Part shown: positions 18,694 through 28,283 of the stretch, piece by piece
Layout: every line of letters begins with the position of its first letter
Numbering within the stretch: the stretch's first letter is position 1
Source of the DNA: Parendozoicomonas sp. Alg238-R29
GTDB taxonomy: Bacteria; Pseudomonadota; Gammaproteobacteria; Pseudomonadales; Endozoicomonadaceae
NCBI RefSeq assembly: GCF_947331445.1
Contig: NZ_CAMZOG010000001.1
Coordinates: 51,681-115,680, forward strand
Direction of reading: 5' to 3'
Length of the DNA: 64,000 bases
Notes under the pieces: generated by a model
Seen by the model: the letters and a program-made list of their open reading frames with translations, nothing else
The model's database searches: none
Told to the model about the DNA's origin: nothing
Program-made: the position numbers and the translations under genes

Positions 18694-19119
18694 TTATCTG
18701 CAGGAGAAAGCACCTCCGCCCACAGACCCTACACCTGATTGGTCCAGGGTAAGCATCGGCAAATCAGCTCTTCTTGGTGTGGCTTCGAGAATAAAGGTAG
18801 ATGTTGTAGCTGGAGCCTGAAAATCAATATCATAATTGATATTGTTGCTATCCACTGGGCTTTGTATGGGGAAGTGTGCTCCAGCAATAGCGCCAGCGTA
18901 ACCTCTGTTCTCGGCTCGATATCTTTCCAGTGCACTGGCTGATGCCACCAAGGTTCCTCTAGCATCTTCGCAGGCGTTACGAATGACGTAGGCCTGGTAC
19001 GATGGAAAGGCAACAGCTGCAAGAATGCCAACTATCGCAACAACAATCATCAGCTCTACAAGTGTAAAGCCCTGCTGCCTGAGGACTTGTGGTTTGGTAC
19101 AAAGGCTACAGTTTTTCAT
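18694..19119 (-). CDS. pilE: type IV minor pilin PilE
   Basis: The 141-residue prepilin has a leader ending in Gly17 and the N-methylation motif [28 protein letters not shown]. Two cysteines (NACEDA and terminal FSCR) fit the D-loop disulfide of type IVa minor pilins. Start ATG 19117-19119 follows AAAGGAA. It is the last gene of the minor pilin cluster and is separated from pilY1 by a terminator-like hairpin. Confidence 0.92.
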   Translation of the reverse strand: MKNCSLCTKPQVLRQQGFTLVELMIVVAIVGILAAVAFPSYQAYVIRNACEDARGTLVASASALERYRAENRGYAGAIAGAHFPIQSPVDSNNINYDIDFQAPATTSTFILEATPRRADLPMLTLDQSGVGSVGGGAFSCR

Positions 19120-19144
19120 AGAGTTCCTTTAGTGTTAAACAAGA

Positions 19145-19175
19145 AAACCCGTTGATACCAGATATCAACGGGTTT
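19145..19175 (-). terminator. terminator or attenuator between pilY1 and pilE
   Basis: A perfect 13-bp inverted repeat (19145-19157 with 19163-19175) is followed on the minus strand by TTCTTG. It lies 5 bases after the pilY1 stop and 25 bases before pilE, so readthrough would set the pilE:pilY1 ratio. Confidence 0.7.
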
Positions 19176-19180
19176 GAGCT

Positions 19181-22100
19181 TTAGTGGGTTTTCTTATCTA
19201 TCCAACCTGTCTGCTGTATGATTCCACCACTACCTGCCTCGTAACATTCAGTGCCCACACATTCGAACAGTTTGTGGCCATCATCATCAGGGTCACCGTT
19301 AACGAGTTCGCTGGACTTGATGACTACTAACCTTGTAGAAGAGACAATGCCGGTGTTCTGGATAATTTTCTTGCGCTGGTTGTCTGGAGCTGAACCATCT
19401 TTAGCGCTGACTCGGTACAGACGGTTAGTACCTAAGACAGCCTTGCAGCTGTTAGACTGTGCGGCAGGTTCGTAAGAAGCCCAGCTGAAATAACCATCAA
19501 TCAAAGAAATGTCTGATAGTGCTTTTTCCCCACTTTCTTCCAAGCGGATATACCAGCCGCCATTAGATAAAGGAGGCAGCGGTGCTCCATCGGAGCCGGT
19601 CTTTTGGGACCCATCACTGTTTACTGGTATCAGATCCAGAGCCCTTTGGGCGGCTTCCACTTCTGATTCGTTGCCAGTTTGAACTTTGTTGTCCGTTGCA
19701 TCGTAAAGATCAGACTCTGTTAAAGTTTTTACAGATAAAGGGTTGTCAAAAACAGCAGCAGATTTCAATACATAAACTCGGTCGTCTACGGTTTCGTCAA
19801 GAGGGTGGGCCCGATATCCAGAGCCAATGGCAATGCTGAACAGCTTGCGGTCACCCGTCTGGGTAATACCGGTTACCGGCTTCATGTAAAAGCGCCTGTT
19901 GCCCTTGGCATCGGTGCCTGCCAAATCTGCGACAACACCCTGTGCGTCTTGCTGTCTGGTACCACCGAATGGTGTAACAATAAGACTCTGGCTGCTTCTA
20001 CTCTGACGTTGATCAATAAACAGTCGCCATACTTGCCCACCCATATCGCCAAATACGATTTGGTCTCCGAAGCCATCAAGGTTCAAATCAAGAACCGTAA
20101 TATCTCCGGGAATGCTGTAGTCCATTTTGTCTAGCTTGAGGGAGCCGCTGCTATTGTTTGTTGCACTCCAGAGCAGGTCACCATTTTCTGCGTCGACAAT
20201 AAATAGAGCATTACCCTTAGCGTCATCTTCCCTGGGTGAGCCACTGATATCGTTACTGGTGTCGTAACCACCGCCAAATATCAAAGCACGTTTTACCACA
20301 TTGTCGATAATGACTTTAGTGCGGGCAGGCTTGGACCAGGTTTGTCCAAGTTTACTCATGCCAGTGCTGGCAGATGAAATCTTCCATTTCAGTTTGGGGT
20401 CATTTCGGTTGGTAATATCCAGTGCATAGTAAAGATCGCCGCCACGGCGCAGACCAAAGTAGAGATAAACTTTATCCCCTTCGCTGGCTTCTATTGCACC
20501 GTTCTTATTGTGGTCAATTCGCCATGCGATTGGGCTGCCATCTATGCCATAGGGTTTTTTAATACTATTTCCTGTCTCTGGATCAACCATATAGTCTTCC
20601 AGATTTTTCAGTAATTCTTCTGGAATATAGGAGAAGATTTCCCGACCTCGGTTCGTTCCCGTTGTGCCACTAATTGCATGAAGGAAACCCTGGTTTGTGC
20701 CAAAGAACAGGCTGATGTCTTCTTTTTCTGGAGCGCAGCCTTTCGATTTGTCGTCCGGATCTTGGTACTCCCTGCAGCCATAGGTTACCAGTGCGGGTTG
20801 AGAGTGCAGTGGGTCACCAATTTGCTGGCGAATAGAGCCTGACTGATTGTAGCCACGCCCCCAGTTGATAATATCGCTGCGGTAGTCATTGCTCATGCTT
20901 GGGTTGCCCAAGATGCCCTTGGTAATGGTGCTGTTACTCACTGTTAGCGGTTCCGCCGTTAGCGGATCTCCAGCGTCCAAGCCCACATCGGTATAGATTT
21001 GTCTCTGATCCGGATTTGGCAGTCGTGAAGCTGCACCACCTAACTGGGTTTGGCCACCATCTGGGGAGCTTGACCAGAAGCTGGTAGTTCTCTCTTTAAA
21101 GCCGCCTGTATCTTTATCAACAGCTTTTTTGCCGTTCTTGTCTACCAGGAAGAAGCTTGTCTGGTCATTATTGGTACCCAGTTTGTATTTCTTGAGATTA
21201 CCACTCCAGTTGGTTTTATCGTTAGGAGTGAAGAGGGCGTAGTACAGCTCGTTGTTATGCTGGTAGCTGCGATACTGGTTTACGGAAATACTGGCACTGT
21301 TGAATGAGGCCTCCACAGACAAAATTTCCTGAAGGATTTTGCCGAATGCCTGAGTCAATGAGGCAGCATCTGTTGCAGTGTAGTAGCGGGCGCTGTCGTC
21401 ATCTTTTTTACTGGCAACACCTTCTAGAAAGCCGAGAGCCGATCCGCTGGCAGCAAAGCCAATTGTGTGGGTGGTGATTGTATTTTCACCGTCCAGAGAA
21501 GACTTTTGATCGTTCTCTTCCATCCACTTTGTCAGGATGCGACCACAAGTTTGTTGTCTAGAGATTGAGCTGTTGTAGTTGCAGGTTGTTCCTGTACGGC
21601 TCGTAATCTGACTGGCTTCGCTGGAGTGGAATCCGTTAGGAGAACCATCTGAAAGCAAAACAATATGGTTACTCTGACACGTGTTAGTCATCGGTGAGTT
21701 GCTGCCGGAGTAGTAACTCTGAGCCTGCAATAGTGATTTTATAATAGGGGTTCCACGTCCAGGCTTCAGTTCATTTACATAGCTCTTGAGACGGTCTCGT
21801 ACCCTGTGGGTTGTAATTGAGTCGTTAAAACCATCCTCCGATAACTTAATGATCAACCTCGGAGCTTGGGATGGGGAGCCATCCCAAGAGTAGGCTCGCT
21901 TGTTTTTTGAGGAGGTTGGAGTATTGGTTTTTACAAACAGGGTCAGGGCGTTTCCTGCTGACCATCCTGATTTACTCACAATTTCTTCAAGAATATCGCT
22001 GACGTCTGGAGATCTGTATGTTTTATTTGCCTCCCAGACGGTTTCAGGGGTCCAGGAAACTGTTGAACTTGTTACAGTGCGAGCACTTATTGTTGTTTTG

Positions 22101-23893
22101 CTCTGAGTAAATGGTTCGGAATCGTCGACTTTTTCCCCACTGATAGTGGTAGCGAAAGTGCTGTTTGAGTTTTCACTGGCTGTGAATTCAATAAACGCCT
22201 CTTGAATATCAACGTCTTTCAATACTGGGAACTGTGAAAAACGAAGGCCAACATCACCTCTGGGAAGGTTGAGGGCAACAGATGTGAGCGTCGTTGATGT
22301 CGCAGAGTTATGTTTGATGGCATCATTACCCCGATCAATGATTGGGTATTTGATGGTTTTTAAACTACAGCCGGGTGTTCCGGAAACGGTGTATTCAACA
22401 GCCAATGCAGGTGGTGGGGCAGAAGCCTCTTCACTGGCAATATCCCTGAAGCCGGAAGAGCCATTTTCCGGTGCAATAATAAACGTTGCTGCATTGCCAC
22501 CACACCAGTCACTGCGACTCACAACTTCCTGCAGGCTACTGGTAACGTCTGTTTCATAGAGATTCCTGTCACCGTTAGAATCTGTCACCTGCCAGGGAGA
22601 GAGCGTCCAGGATGTGGATGAACTGGTGAGTGCTCTGTCAGAAATGTTGTTGTCAGTTTCTGCGAATGTAGCAGAGTTTCCAACATTTTCGGCTTTGATG
22701 ATGAAAGTTGGCGTTGATGCATTGTCGCTGTCAGGGGTCAGGCGTAAAGTTGCTTTGGTTATTGTTGCTCCTTGTGGAACTGCGACGTCACTGAAGCGAA
22801 AGCCTGCTGTATGGGCTTCAAGCTGGCCGCCACTCGCGGGAGCACTATATCGAATGTGAAGACGTGGAACCCGTGCAGCCTGGTTATCGTAGTAGGTTTC
22901 AAGATTGCTGTTGGCAGTTTCCGGATTAAACAGAAAAGCCAGACTTGTAATATCGGTGCCGGGGTTACTATTGACAACACCCTGAATAACACTGCTGATG
23001 TCCGGTGTCTGGAACCAGTTACCAGTACCAATTCGATTATCTCCCATCCTCCACTGCACTCTGTTGGCTGCAGGAATCTGGGTGCTTTTCCGGTTGGAGA
23101 TATGTCTGCTGGAGTTATTCAGAGGGGTATTAAGAATTGTGTCCGCACTGATTTCAACAGTATTGGTGGAGTTAACCCACGTGCTTACATTGTATGCCTG
23201 CATGTCTAGTCTGGCTTCGATAATGACGGCATTTGCTGGAATGTTAAAACCTTCAAAATAATAGGAGTTGTGGTAATTCGGATAGAAGCGCATATAGCTA
23301 CCGAGGTTAACTCCGCCACCGGTCGCCTCGCTTCCGAAATTATTGCCATTTATGGGAAGAGGAAAAGCTTCAATGGCTCCGTTTGAGATAACACCAACCC
23401 GAACAGCTGTATCGGTTGTATCTACCTGATTATTGAGAGAGTTTTCATCAGCGTCACCGACTCCGACATCAGGTGTTACCACTTCAACAGGAATAGACGC
23501 CACTGGGTTTTCAAGGTTCTCGACTTCGTGATAAACGCCATTGGTATCGTCATAACTATTGTTTTTCCAGAACCTTAACAAGCCTGCATTCAAGGGAAGA
23601 TTTTGGGTGCTGTCGAGCAAATCTGAGAACGAAGCTTGCAGCTGCTGCATTCTGGTTTTGTTGGCTCTGTCTGGGTCATTCTCACACGCTCGATCACCGG
23701 ATCGGCATATCCGGTTGTTCATGGAGCCTGAGTTATCCAATATGAATAGAACGTTAGGCGCTATCACCTGGCCGGATGCCTGGCCACCAAAGAAGATCTC
23801 AGTGTCATCGGCCAGTGCCGAATGAAAGGTTCCCGCTCCCAGAAAAGTTGAGAGCGCCAGAGCAAGCAGTTTGTTCGATATTTTTTTGTTCAT
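19181..23893 (-). CDS. pilY1: type IV pilus tip adhesin PilY1, enlarged by beta-sandwich modules
   Basis: The 1570-residue secreted protein has a signal peptide (cleaved near ALA-DD, residue 28) and a split vWA domain. The MIDAS strand FILDNSGSMN is at 50-59, but the next vWA elements (RGTPIIKSLLQAQ, VLLSDGSPNG) come only near residues 720-745. Between lie three related modules of about 150-170 residues (about 195-355, 355-505, 520-690), each ending with a W...YxxDVSxxLEEVVSRSxW-type strand pattern like DNRLRE repeats. The C-terminal half is the PilC-type beta-propeller with calcium loops DHNKNGAIEASEGD and DLNLDGFGD. P. aeruginosa PilY1 is about 1160 residues. It lies fifth in fimT-pilV-pilW-pilX-pilY1-pilE and acts as pilus-tip adhesin and assembly factor. 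Confidence 0.93.
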   Translation of the reverse strand: MNKKISNKLLALALSTFLGAGTFHSALADDTEIFFGGQASGQVIAPNVLFILDNSGSMNNRICRSGDRACENDPDRANKTRMQQLQASFSDLLDSTQNLPLNAGLLRFWKNNSYDDTNGVYHEVENLENPVASIPVEVVTPDVGVGDADENSLNNQVDTTDTAVRVGVISNGAIEAFPLPINGNNFGSEATGGGVNLGSYMRFYPNYHNSYYFEGFNIPANAVIIEARLDMQAYNVSTWVNSTNTVEISADTILNTPLNNSSRHISNRKSTQIPAANRVQWRMGDNRIGTGNWFQTPDISSVIQGVVNSNPGTDITSLAFLFNPETANSNLETYYDNQAARVPRLHIRYSAPASGGQLEAHTAGFRFSDVAVPQGATITKATLRLTPDSDNASTPTFIIKAENVGNSATFAETDNNISDRALTSSSTSWTLSPWQVTDSNGDRNLYETDVTSSLQEVVSRSDWCGGNAATFIIAPENGSSGFRDIASEEASAPPPALAVEYTVSGTPGCSLKTIKYPIIDRGNDAIKHNSATSTTLTSVALNLPRGDVGLRFSQFPVLKDVDIQEAFIEFTASENSNSTFATTISGEKVDDSEPFTQSKTTISARTVTSSTVSWTPETVWEANKTYRSPDVSDILEEIVSKSGWSAGNALTLFVKTNTPTSSKNKRAYSWDGSPSQAPRLIIKLSEDGFNDSITTHRVRDRLKSYVNELKPGRGTPIIKSLLQAQSYYSGSNSPMTNTCQSNHIVLLSDGSPNGFHSSEASQITSRTGTTCNYNSSISRQQTCGRILTKWMEENDQKSSLDGENTITTHTIGFAASGSALGFLEGVASKKDDDSARYYTATDAASLTQAFGKILQEILSVEASFNSASISVNQYRSYQHNNELYYALFTPNDKTNWSGNLKKYKLGTNNDQTSFFLVDKNGKKAVDKDTGGFKERTTSFWSSSPDGGQTQLGGAASRLPNPDQRQIYTDVGLDAGDPLTAEPLTVSNSTITKGILGNPSMSNDYRSDIINWGRGYNQSGSIRQQIGDPLHSQPALVTYGCREYQDPDDKSKGCAPEKEDISLFFGTNQGFLHAISGTTGTNRGREIFSYIPEELLKNLEDYMVDPETGNSIKKPYGIDGSPIAWRIDHNKNGAIEASEGDKVYLYFGLRRGGDLYYALDITNRNDPKLKWKISSASTGMSKLGQTWSKPARTKVIIDNVVKRALIFGGGYDTSNDISGSPREDDAKGNALFIVDAENGDLLWSATNNSSGSLKLDKMDYSIPGDITVLDLNLDGFGDQIVFGDMGGQVWRLFIDQRQSRSSQSLIVTPFGGTRQQDAQGVVADLAGTDAKGNRRFYMKPVTGITQTGDRKLFSIAIGSGYRAHPLDETVDDRVYVLKSAAVFDNPLSVKTLTESDLYDATDNKVQTGNESEVEAAQRALDLIPVNSDGSQKTGSDGAPLPPLSNGGWYIRLEESGEKALSDISLIDGYFSWASYEPAAQSNSCKAVLGTNRLYRVSAKDGSAPDNQRKKIIQNTGIVSSTRLVVIKSSELVNGDPDDDGHKLFECVGTECYEAGSGGIIQQTGWIDKKTH

Positions 23894-23955
23894 TGGCTGT
23901 TCTTTTTCTTAAGCGATTATTTCTTAAGTGGCCATGTTTAGTGGCATTAAATGGC

Positions 23956-24396
23956 TCAGAACTCTGTGCCGAAATTTCGATATTGATAATGCAAGGTATA
24001 GGAGCGATTTGGGCCATCAGGGTCTGGTTGATTTGCATCACCTGTGGCAGGAAACCCAATTGTTGTTTGGACGGATTTGCAGCGATATAGCTGTTCTAAA
24101 TTGTTTCCTGTACCGTTGCAATTACCGTGGCCTCTATAAGAGGTTTCACTCGCTGTTCCGGGGAAGGGGGAAGTTATATGCTGCTCTGAACCAGGGGCTG
24201 CATTCAGTGCCACGAGCGCTTGCTGAAAAATGGCATTTGATGCGCTGTAAAAGGTACGATTTTCTTCTATTGTACGCACCTGTTTGTTCTGGAGTGTAAT
24301 ATTGTAAAGCCCTGACAGACCGACCATAGTGACGACCAGAAGCATGACTAATGCAATGATCAGAGTGGCACCGTTTTGGGAATGACGCTGGCTCAT
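23956..24396 (-). CDS. pilX: type IV pilus assembly protein PilX
   Basis: The 146-residue protein has the short PilX leader (NG at 8-9) and the hydrophobic ATLIIALVMLLVVTMVGLSG helix. The Glu5 of ordinary pilins is absent, as usual for PilX. Its ATG overlaps the pilW stop by 4 bases. It is a core minor pilin that primes pilus assembly with PilV, PilW and PilY1. Confidence 0.9.
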   Translation of the reverse strand: MSQRHSQNGATLIIALVMLLVVTMVGLSGLYNITLQNKQVRTIEENRTFYSASNAIFQQALVALNAAPGSEQHITSPFPGTASETSYRGHGNCNGTGNNLEQLYRCKSVQTTIGFPATGDANQPDPDGPNRSYTLHYQYRNFGTEF

Positions 24397-25286
24397 CGTT
24401 GTTCCTCCAGCAGGTTGCGGGGAATGACTCTCGTGGTATAAAGGCCAGGTTCGCTTTCCCCCTGTGGTGGGGCTCCGTCTATATCGTTTCTCAGGGTATC
24501 CAGAAAGTTGAGTGTGATGGTGTAGGTGCCGTTGTCTTCCCTTGTAAATGCAGCGCCATTGGTTTCCAGATTGGAAATAAATGGTTTGGGCTTGCCACCT
24601 GTAACTGCCATGTTCATACCGTTTGCATTATATTCAAGCTTATGCTCGCGGTAGTTATATAAAGCAATACCTTCCAGGGGCTCATTGGTTTCAAGGTTAA
24701 TAAAATCACCATGAATAGGCGTTGCCAGAGTGAAAGCTGTATCACCTTGATTGATTGCCGGTGGATCTATCACTTCAAGCATCTGGCAAGTTGCAATAAT
24801 GAGGCGATTAGCATTGGTATTATCGCGCCTGCTAAAAAACACACGATCTGCAGGTTTTTGTGCTGCAGAATTATCGATAGTTATTGTTCTTCTATCTGCA
24901 GAAATAATGAGGGGAACAGGGACAGAAAATAGCGGTGACATCGAGATTGTTGTAATGCTGTCATTCTCAATATCTACAGCACGGGATGATGTTAGGGTGT
25001 TGACCCTGTCTTTCCATTCTTTATTTAAATTGCTCGAAACATCTCTGGCGAACCTGCCGCAACCTTGATAACCCCCGCGTTGGATATTATTTTGAACGGT
25101 TCCCATGGTTATACGTGCTGAATCTTGAATGTCGGCCAGATCGACGACTGCTTGCTGGCTTTGCAAGGCATCAATTGAATAGCGGGTTATCCCCAATACC
25201 AATAGTGTGCCAAGCGCCAGAGCGATCATCAGTTCTATCAGTGAAATACCTTTTTGCTGAGGTTGGAACGAGCTGATTGATATCAC
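24393..25286 (-). CDS. pilW: type IV minor pilin PilW
   Basis: The 297-residue prepilin-like protein has a leader ending QQKG and the helix ISLIELMIALALGTLLVLG, followed by the PilW DIQDSARITMGTVQNNIQRGGYQGCG region. It overlaps pilV and pilX by 4 bases each, so the three are translationally coupled. Confidence 0.92.
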   Translation of the reverse strand: MISISSFQPQQKGISLIELMIALALGTLLVLGITRYSIDALQSQQAVVDLADIQDSARITMGTVQNNIQRGGYQGCGRFARDVSSNLNKEWKDRVNTLTSSRAVDIENDSITTISMSPLFSVPVPLIISADRRTITIDNSAAQKPADRVFFSRRDNTNANRLIIATCQMLEVIDPPAINQGDTAFTLATPIHGDFINLETNEPLEGIALYNYREHKLEYNANGMNMAVTGGKPKPFISNLETNGAAFTREDNGTYTITLNFLDTLRNDIDGAPPQGESEPGLYTTRVIPRNLLEEQR

Positions 25287-25723
25287 AATCTTACCTCCCT
25301 AACTACGGCGGTAGGATCTTGGCCATTACCACGAAATGATTGGAGCTCCTCCCAGGACACCTGGAACCGATAGATGTTCATGTCGTTGTTAGGGTCGACA
25401 ATAGGGCAGGGTGCATTGACATCGACCATGCTAAGTTTGGCTGTATTATCTACACCTGAGAGATTGTTTGTAAAAGGTACGAGAGCACCAGCACCACAGA
25501 TGCTCGCACCCCGGTTGTCTGTATCTGCCAGAATGGTTTCTTCAATGCTGTCGAGGATCATCAGGGCGTGGGTTCTCTGGTCAGAGCTGATATTGGATTT
25601 TACTGATTGAGCCTGAAGTGCCAGCATGCCCAGAATGCCAACAGAGAGAATCAGCAGGGCGATCAGAATTTCGACTAGCGAGAAACCCCGAGCCGAAGCT
25701 GGGGTGGCATGTTTTCTTTTCAT
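25283..25723 (-). CDS. pilV: type IV minor pilin PilV
   Basis: The 146-residue prepilin has the cleavage site ARG-FSLVEILIALLILSVG and the MLALQAQSVKSN region typical of PilV. It starts 4 bases after the fimT-like gene and overlaps pilW. Confidence 0.92.
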   Translation of the reverse strand: MKRKHATPASARGFSLVEILIALLILSVGILGMLALQAQSVKSNISSDQRTHALMILDSIEETILADTDNRGASICGAGALVPFTNNLSGVDNTAKLSMVDVNAPCPIVDPNNDMNIYRFQVSWEELQSFRGNGQDPTAVVREVRL

Positions 25724-25726
25724 TTT

Positions 25727-26188
25727 TTAGAGTGTGACAAGTCCGGCGACATTCAGCTGAATGTCAGCTGAATTCTTATTTTTACCGTCCCTGACTGTAA
25801 TAGCTCCGGCATTCCCGGTGGAGCCATCCTCTGAAAAGGTGATATTGACGTTCGATATCACCAGGTCTCCTGAGAAAGGAGGTGTTGCCTGTAATACTTT
25901 GGAATTGAATGCGTCTATAACCAGAAAGCCATTGTTGCCAGTACCGCAGTCATCTTGCGTTGCATTGGCCTGACATACACGTATATCTCTCTGCAGCTGA
26001 ACAGCTTCAGAGCGAGCATAACGAAGAATGGATATAAGACGGTTGGCTTCAGAAGCGACACTGTTCCGCTGAATGAAGTCATTAAAACCGGGCACGGCAA
26101 CCGTTGCCAGTATGGAAATGATGGCGACAATAACCATCAATTCCACAAGTGTGAAACCGTTATTTGTTTTTTTTCTTTTATTGTGCAT
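25727..26188 (-). CDS. fimT: GspH/FimT-type minor pilin
   Basis: About 153 residues from the ATG at 26186-26188; a TTG at 26209 would add seven residues. The prepilin motif is [25 protein letters not shown], followed by the FimT/GspH hallmark RLISILRYARSEAVQL. First gene of the minor pilin operon. FimT relatives in Legionella bind DNA for uptake, while FimU in Pseudomonas is a core minor pilin; the order here matches the FimU position. Confidence 0.9.
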   Translation of the reverse strand: MHNKRKKTNNGFTLVELMVIVAIISILATVAVPGFNDFIQRNSVASEANRLISILRYARSEAVQLQRDIRVCQANATQDDCGTGNNGFLVIDAFNSKVLQATPPFSGDLVISNVNITFSEDGSTGNAGAITVRDGKNKNSADIQLNVAGLVTL

Positions 26189-26284
26189 TCTGCTTACATC
26201 TAATTCCAAGCTGATTTACACGACTGTTCTACGGCATTTTTGGATCATATCACTGGGTTTTTTTATTGTATATTCTGTACAAAA

Positions 26285-26290
26285 TATAAT
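26285..26290 (+). promoter_or_regulatory. candidate -10 box for the MCE transporter operon
   Basis: A perfect TATAAT lies 87 bases before the permease ATG, in the AT-rich spacer between the divergent minor pilin and transporter operons. No convincing -35 partner was found. Confidence 0.35.
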
Positions 26291-26376
26291 CTCTCCATTT
26301 GTGTCGGATGTCACAATAGTTTGTATGCAGAAATTGCTATATCTTGAGGGGAGTGAGGCGGGATTTTTCTGGGGCG

Positions 26377-27480
26377 ATGAAAGCACAAGTTTCTTATCAG
26401 CATGAAGGTGAACGACATCTATTGGTTACTCTCTCCGGCAACTGGTGCGGGCAGGCGAGGTCTGCCGAAGCCAAAAAGCTGGAAAGTTGTATAGAACAGG
26501 AACTCAGAAAACCTATCAAGTTGATTGCCGATGAAAGTTTTTCATGGGATTCCTCATTTCCAGCATATCTGTTGTCTTTTATTCATCATCATCCGGAAAA
26601 GCAGCAACAGCTTGATTTTTCTGCCCTGCCACCAAACCTGACAAGTTTGTTTGATCTCGCAACGGCCGTTCCCCGTAATACAACCCAGCCACCAGATAGT
26701 CATAGCCGCTTTGCTGGATTAAAACATGCCTGGGATGAAGTCATTGATACCATGATTTTTATTGGTGAAATGACTATGTGCTCCCTGCGCCTGTTTGCCG
26801 GGCGCAGTCATATGCGCGCAGCTGATGCTGTGTCCTGTTTGAATCAGTCTGGCCCGCAGGCGATCGGTATTATTACTTTGATCAGTATTTTGGTGGGGAT
26901 GATTCTCGCTTACCTTGGCATTATTCAACTACGTCAGTTTGGTGCAGAGGTTTATGTCGCCAACCTTGTGGCTGTAGGGATGGTGCGGGAGATGGGCGCA
27001 TTGATGACGGCTGTGATTATGGCTGGTCGAACCGGCGCATCCTGGGCAGCCGAGCTGGGCGCCATGAAAGTTAATGAAGAAGTGGATGCCTTAACCACCA
27101 TGGGCATTCGTCCTATGGACTTTCTGGTTATGCCGCGCTTGCTGGCTATGACCATTACCATGCCGTTGTTGTGTATTTACAGTTTTGTACTGGGCATGAT
27201 TGGAGGAGGGGTGATTGCCATGACCATGGATATGACCCCCCGTATGTACCTTTTCCAGTTACTGTCATCATTTACACCCGTTGATGTGGCTGTTGGATGT
27301 TTTAAAGGTTTGGTGTTCGGCTGGTTGATTGTTCTGGCTGGGTGTCAGTCGGGAATGAACTGCGGCAGTTCTTCCGCGGCTGTCGGTCGGGCAACAACAA
27401 GAGCCGTTGTGTTGGCGATTGTGTTTTTTGTGATAGCTGACGCTGGTCTGAATATCATGTTCTATCACCTGGATATTTGA
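26377..27480 (+). CDS. MlaE-type lipid ABC transporter permease with N-terminal STAS-like domain
   Basis: About 367 residues from the ATG at 26377. The first 100 residues are soluble and STAS-like. The rest is an MlaE permease with five to six membrane helices and the family segment MVREMGALMTAVIMAGRTGASWAAELGAMKVNEEVDAL, split here over residues about 205-245. It is the first gene of a four-gene operon (permease, ATPase, MCE protein, lipoprotein), all joined by 4-base overlaps. This suggests lipid movement between inner and outer membranes. It is a Pqi/Mla-like paralogous set rather than canonical mlaFEDCB, which lacks the STAS fusion. Confidence 0.9.
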   Translation: MKAQVSYQHEGERHLLVTLSGNWCGQARSAEAKKLESCIEQELRKPIKLIADESFSWDSSFPAYLLSFIHHHPEKQQQLDFSALPPNLTSLFDLATAVPRNTTQPPDSHSRFAGLKHAWDEVIDTMIFIGEMTMCSLRLFAGRSHMRAADAVSCLNQSGPQAIGIITLISILVGMILAYLGIIQLRQFGAEVYVANLVAVGMVREMGALMTAVIMAGRTGASWAAELGAMKVNEEVDALTTMGIRPMDFLVMPRLLAMTITMPLLCIYSFVLGMIGGGVIAMTMDMTPRMYLFQLLSSFTPVDVAVGCFKGLVFGWLIVLAGCQSGMNCGSSSAAVGRATTRAVVLAIVFFVIADAGLNIMFYHLDI

Positions 27481-27482
27481 TC

Positions 27483-28283
27483 ATGGATGATATGACTACC
27501 AAAAAGCCTGTAAATGATGCCCCTGTAATAGAAACCCGTGGGCTGACTATGGGTTATGGAGCTCAGCTTATTCAGGAAAATATCAACTTCAAAGTGAATC
27601 AGGGTGACATCTTTGTAGTGATGGGGGGAAGTGGTTGCGGCAAGAGTACACTTCTCAAACATCTGACCGGTCTTTATGAACCGGTTGCCGGAAATATTCT
27701 CTACAACGGTGTCAGCTATACCTGTGCTGATGAATCTGAGCGGCAGAAACTCCGATCCCGTTGGGGAGTCACCTTCCAAAGTGGTGCTCTTTTCAGTGAT
27801 ATGACCCTGGCTGAAAATATCGCTCTGCCCGTGCGCCATGCTGGTATTCCACGTAAAGAAACTGCCGAGCTTGTTGCGTATAAACTGGCTCTTGTAGGGC
27901 TTTCCGGATTTGAGGATTATTACCCATCCCAAATCAGTGGCGGTATGTGTAAACGTGCCGGATTGGCAAGAGCCATTGCTCTTGATCCCGAGATTCTGTT
28001 TTTCGATGAACCTTCTGCTGGTCTTGATCCGTTAAGCGCTCGCCGTCTTGATGACCTGATCCTGAACCTGCGGGATTCAACCGGAACAACTGTGGTCATG
28101 GTGACCCATGAACTTGCCAGTATTTTCGCTATTGCCAACAATGGTATTTATCTGGATGCCATTACCAAAACCTGGCTGGATCAGGGAGATCCCAAATGGT
28201 TAAGGGATCATAGTCAAAAGGATATTGTTCGCTCTTTTCTTGCCCGTGGTGAAGAAGGGAGCAACAGGGAGCTTATGGAATGA
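27483..28283 (+). CDS. MlaF-type ABC transporter ATPase
   Basis: About 266 residues from the ATG at 27483; the upstream TTG at 27477 overlaps the previous stop. Walker A is GGSGCGKST, the signature is ISGGMCKRAGLARA, Walker B is ILFFDEPSAGLDP and the switch histidine is in VMVTHE. ISGGM in place of LSGGQ is typical of the MlaF family. It energises the MCE transporter encoded by its neighbours. Confidence 0.93.
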   Translation: MDDMTTKKPVNDAPVIETRGLTMGYGAQLIQENINFKVNQGDIFVVMGGSGCGKSTLLKHLTGLYEPVAGNILYNGVSYTCADESERQKLRSRWGVTFQSGALFSDMTLAENIALPVRHAGIPRKETAELVAYKLALVGLSGFEDYYPSQISGGMCKRAGLARAIALDPEILFFDEPSAGLDPLSARRLDDLILNLRDSTGTTVVMVTHELASIFAIANNGIYLDAITKTWLDQGDPKWLRDHSQKDIVRSFLARGEEGSNRELME

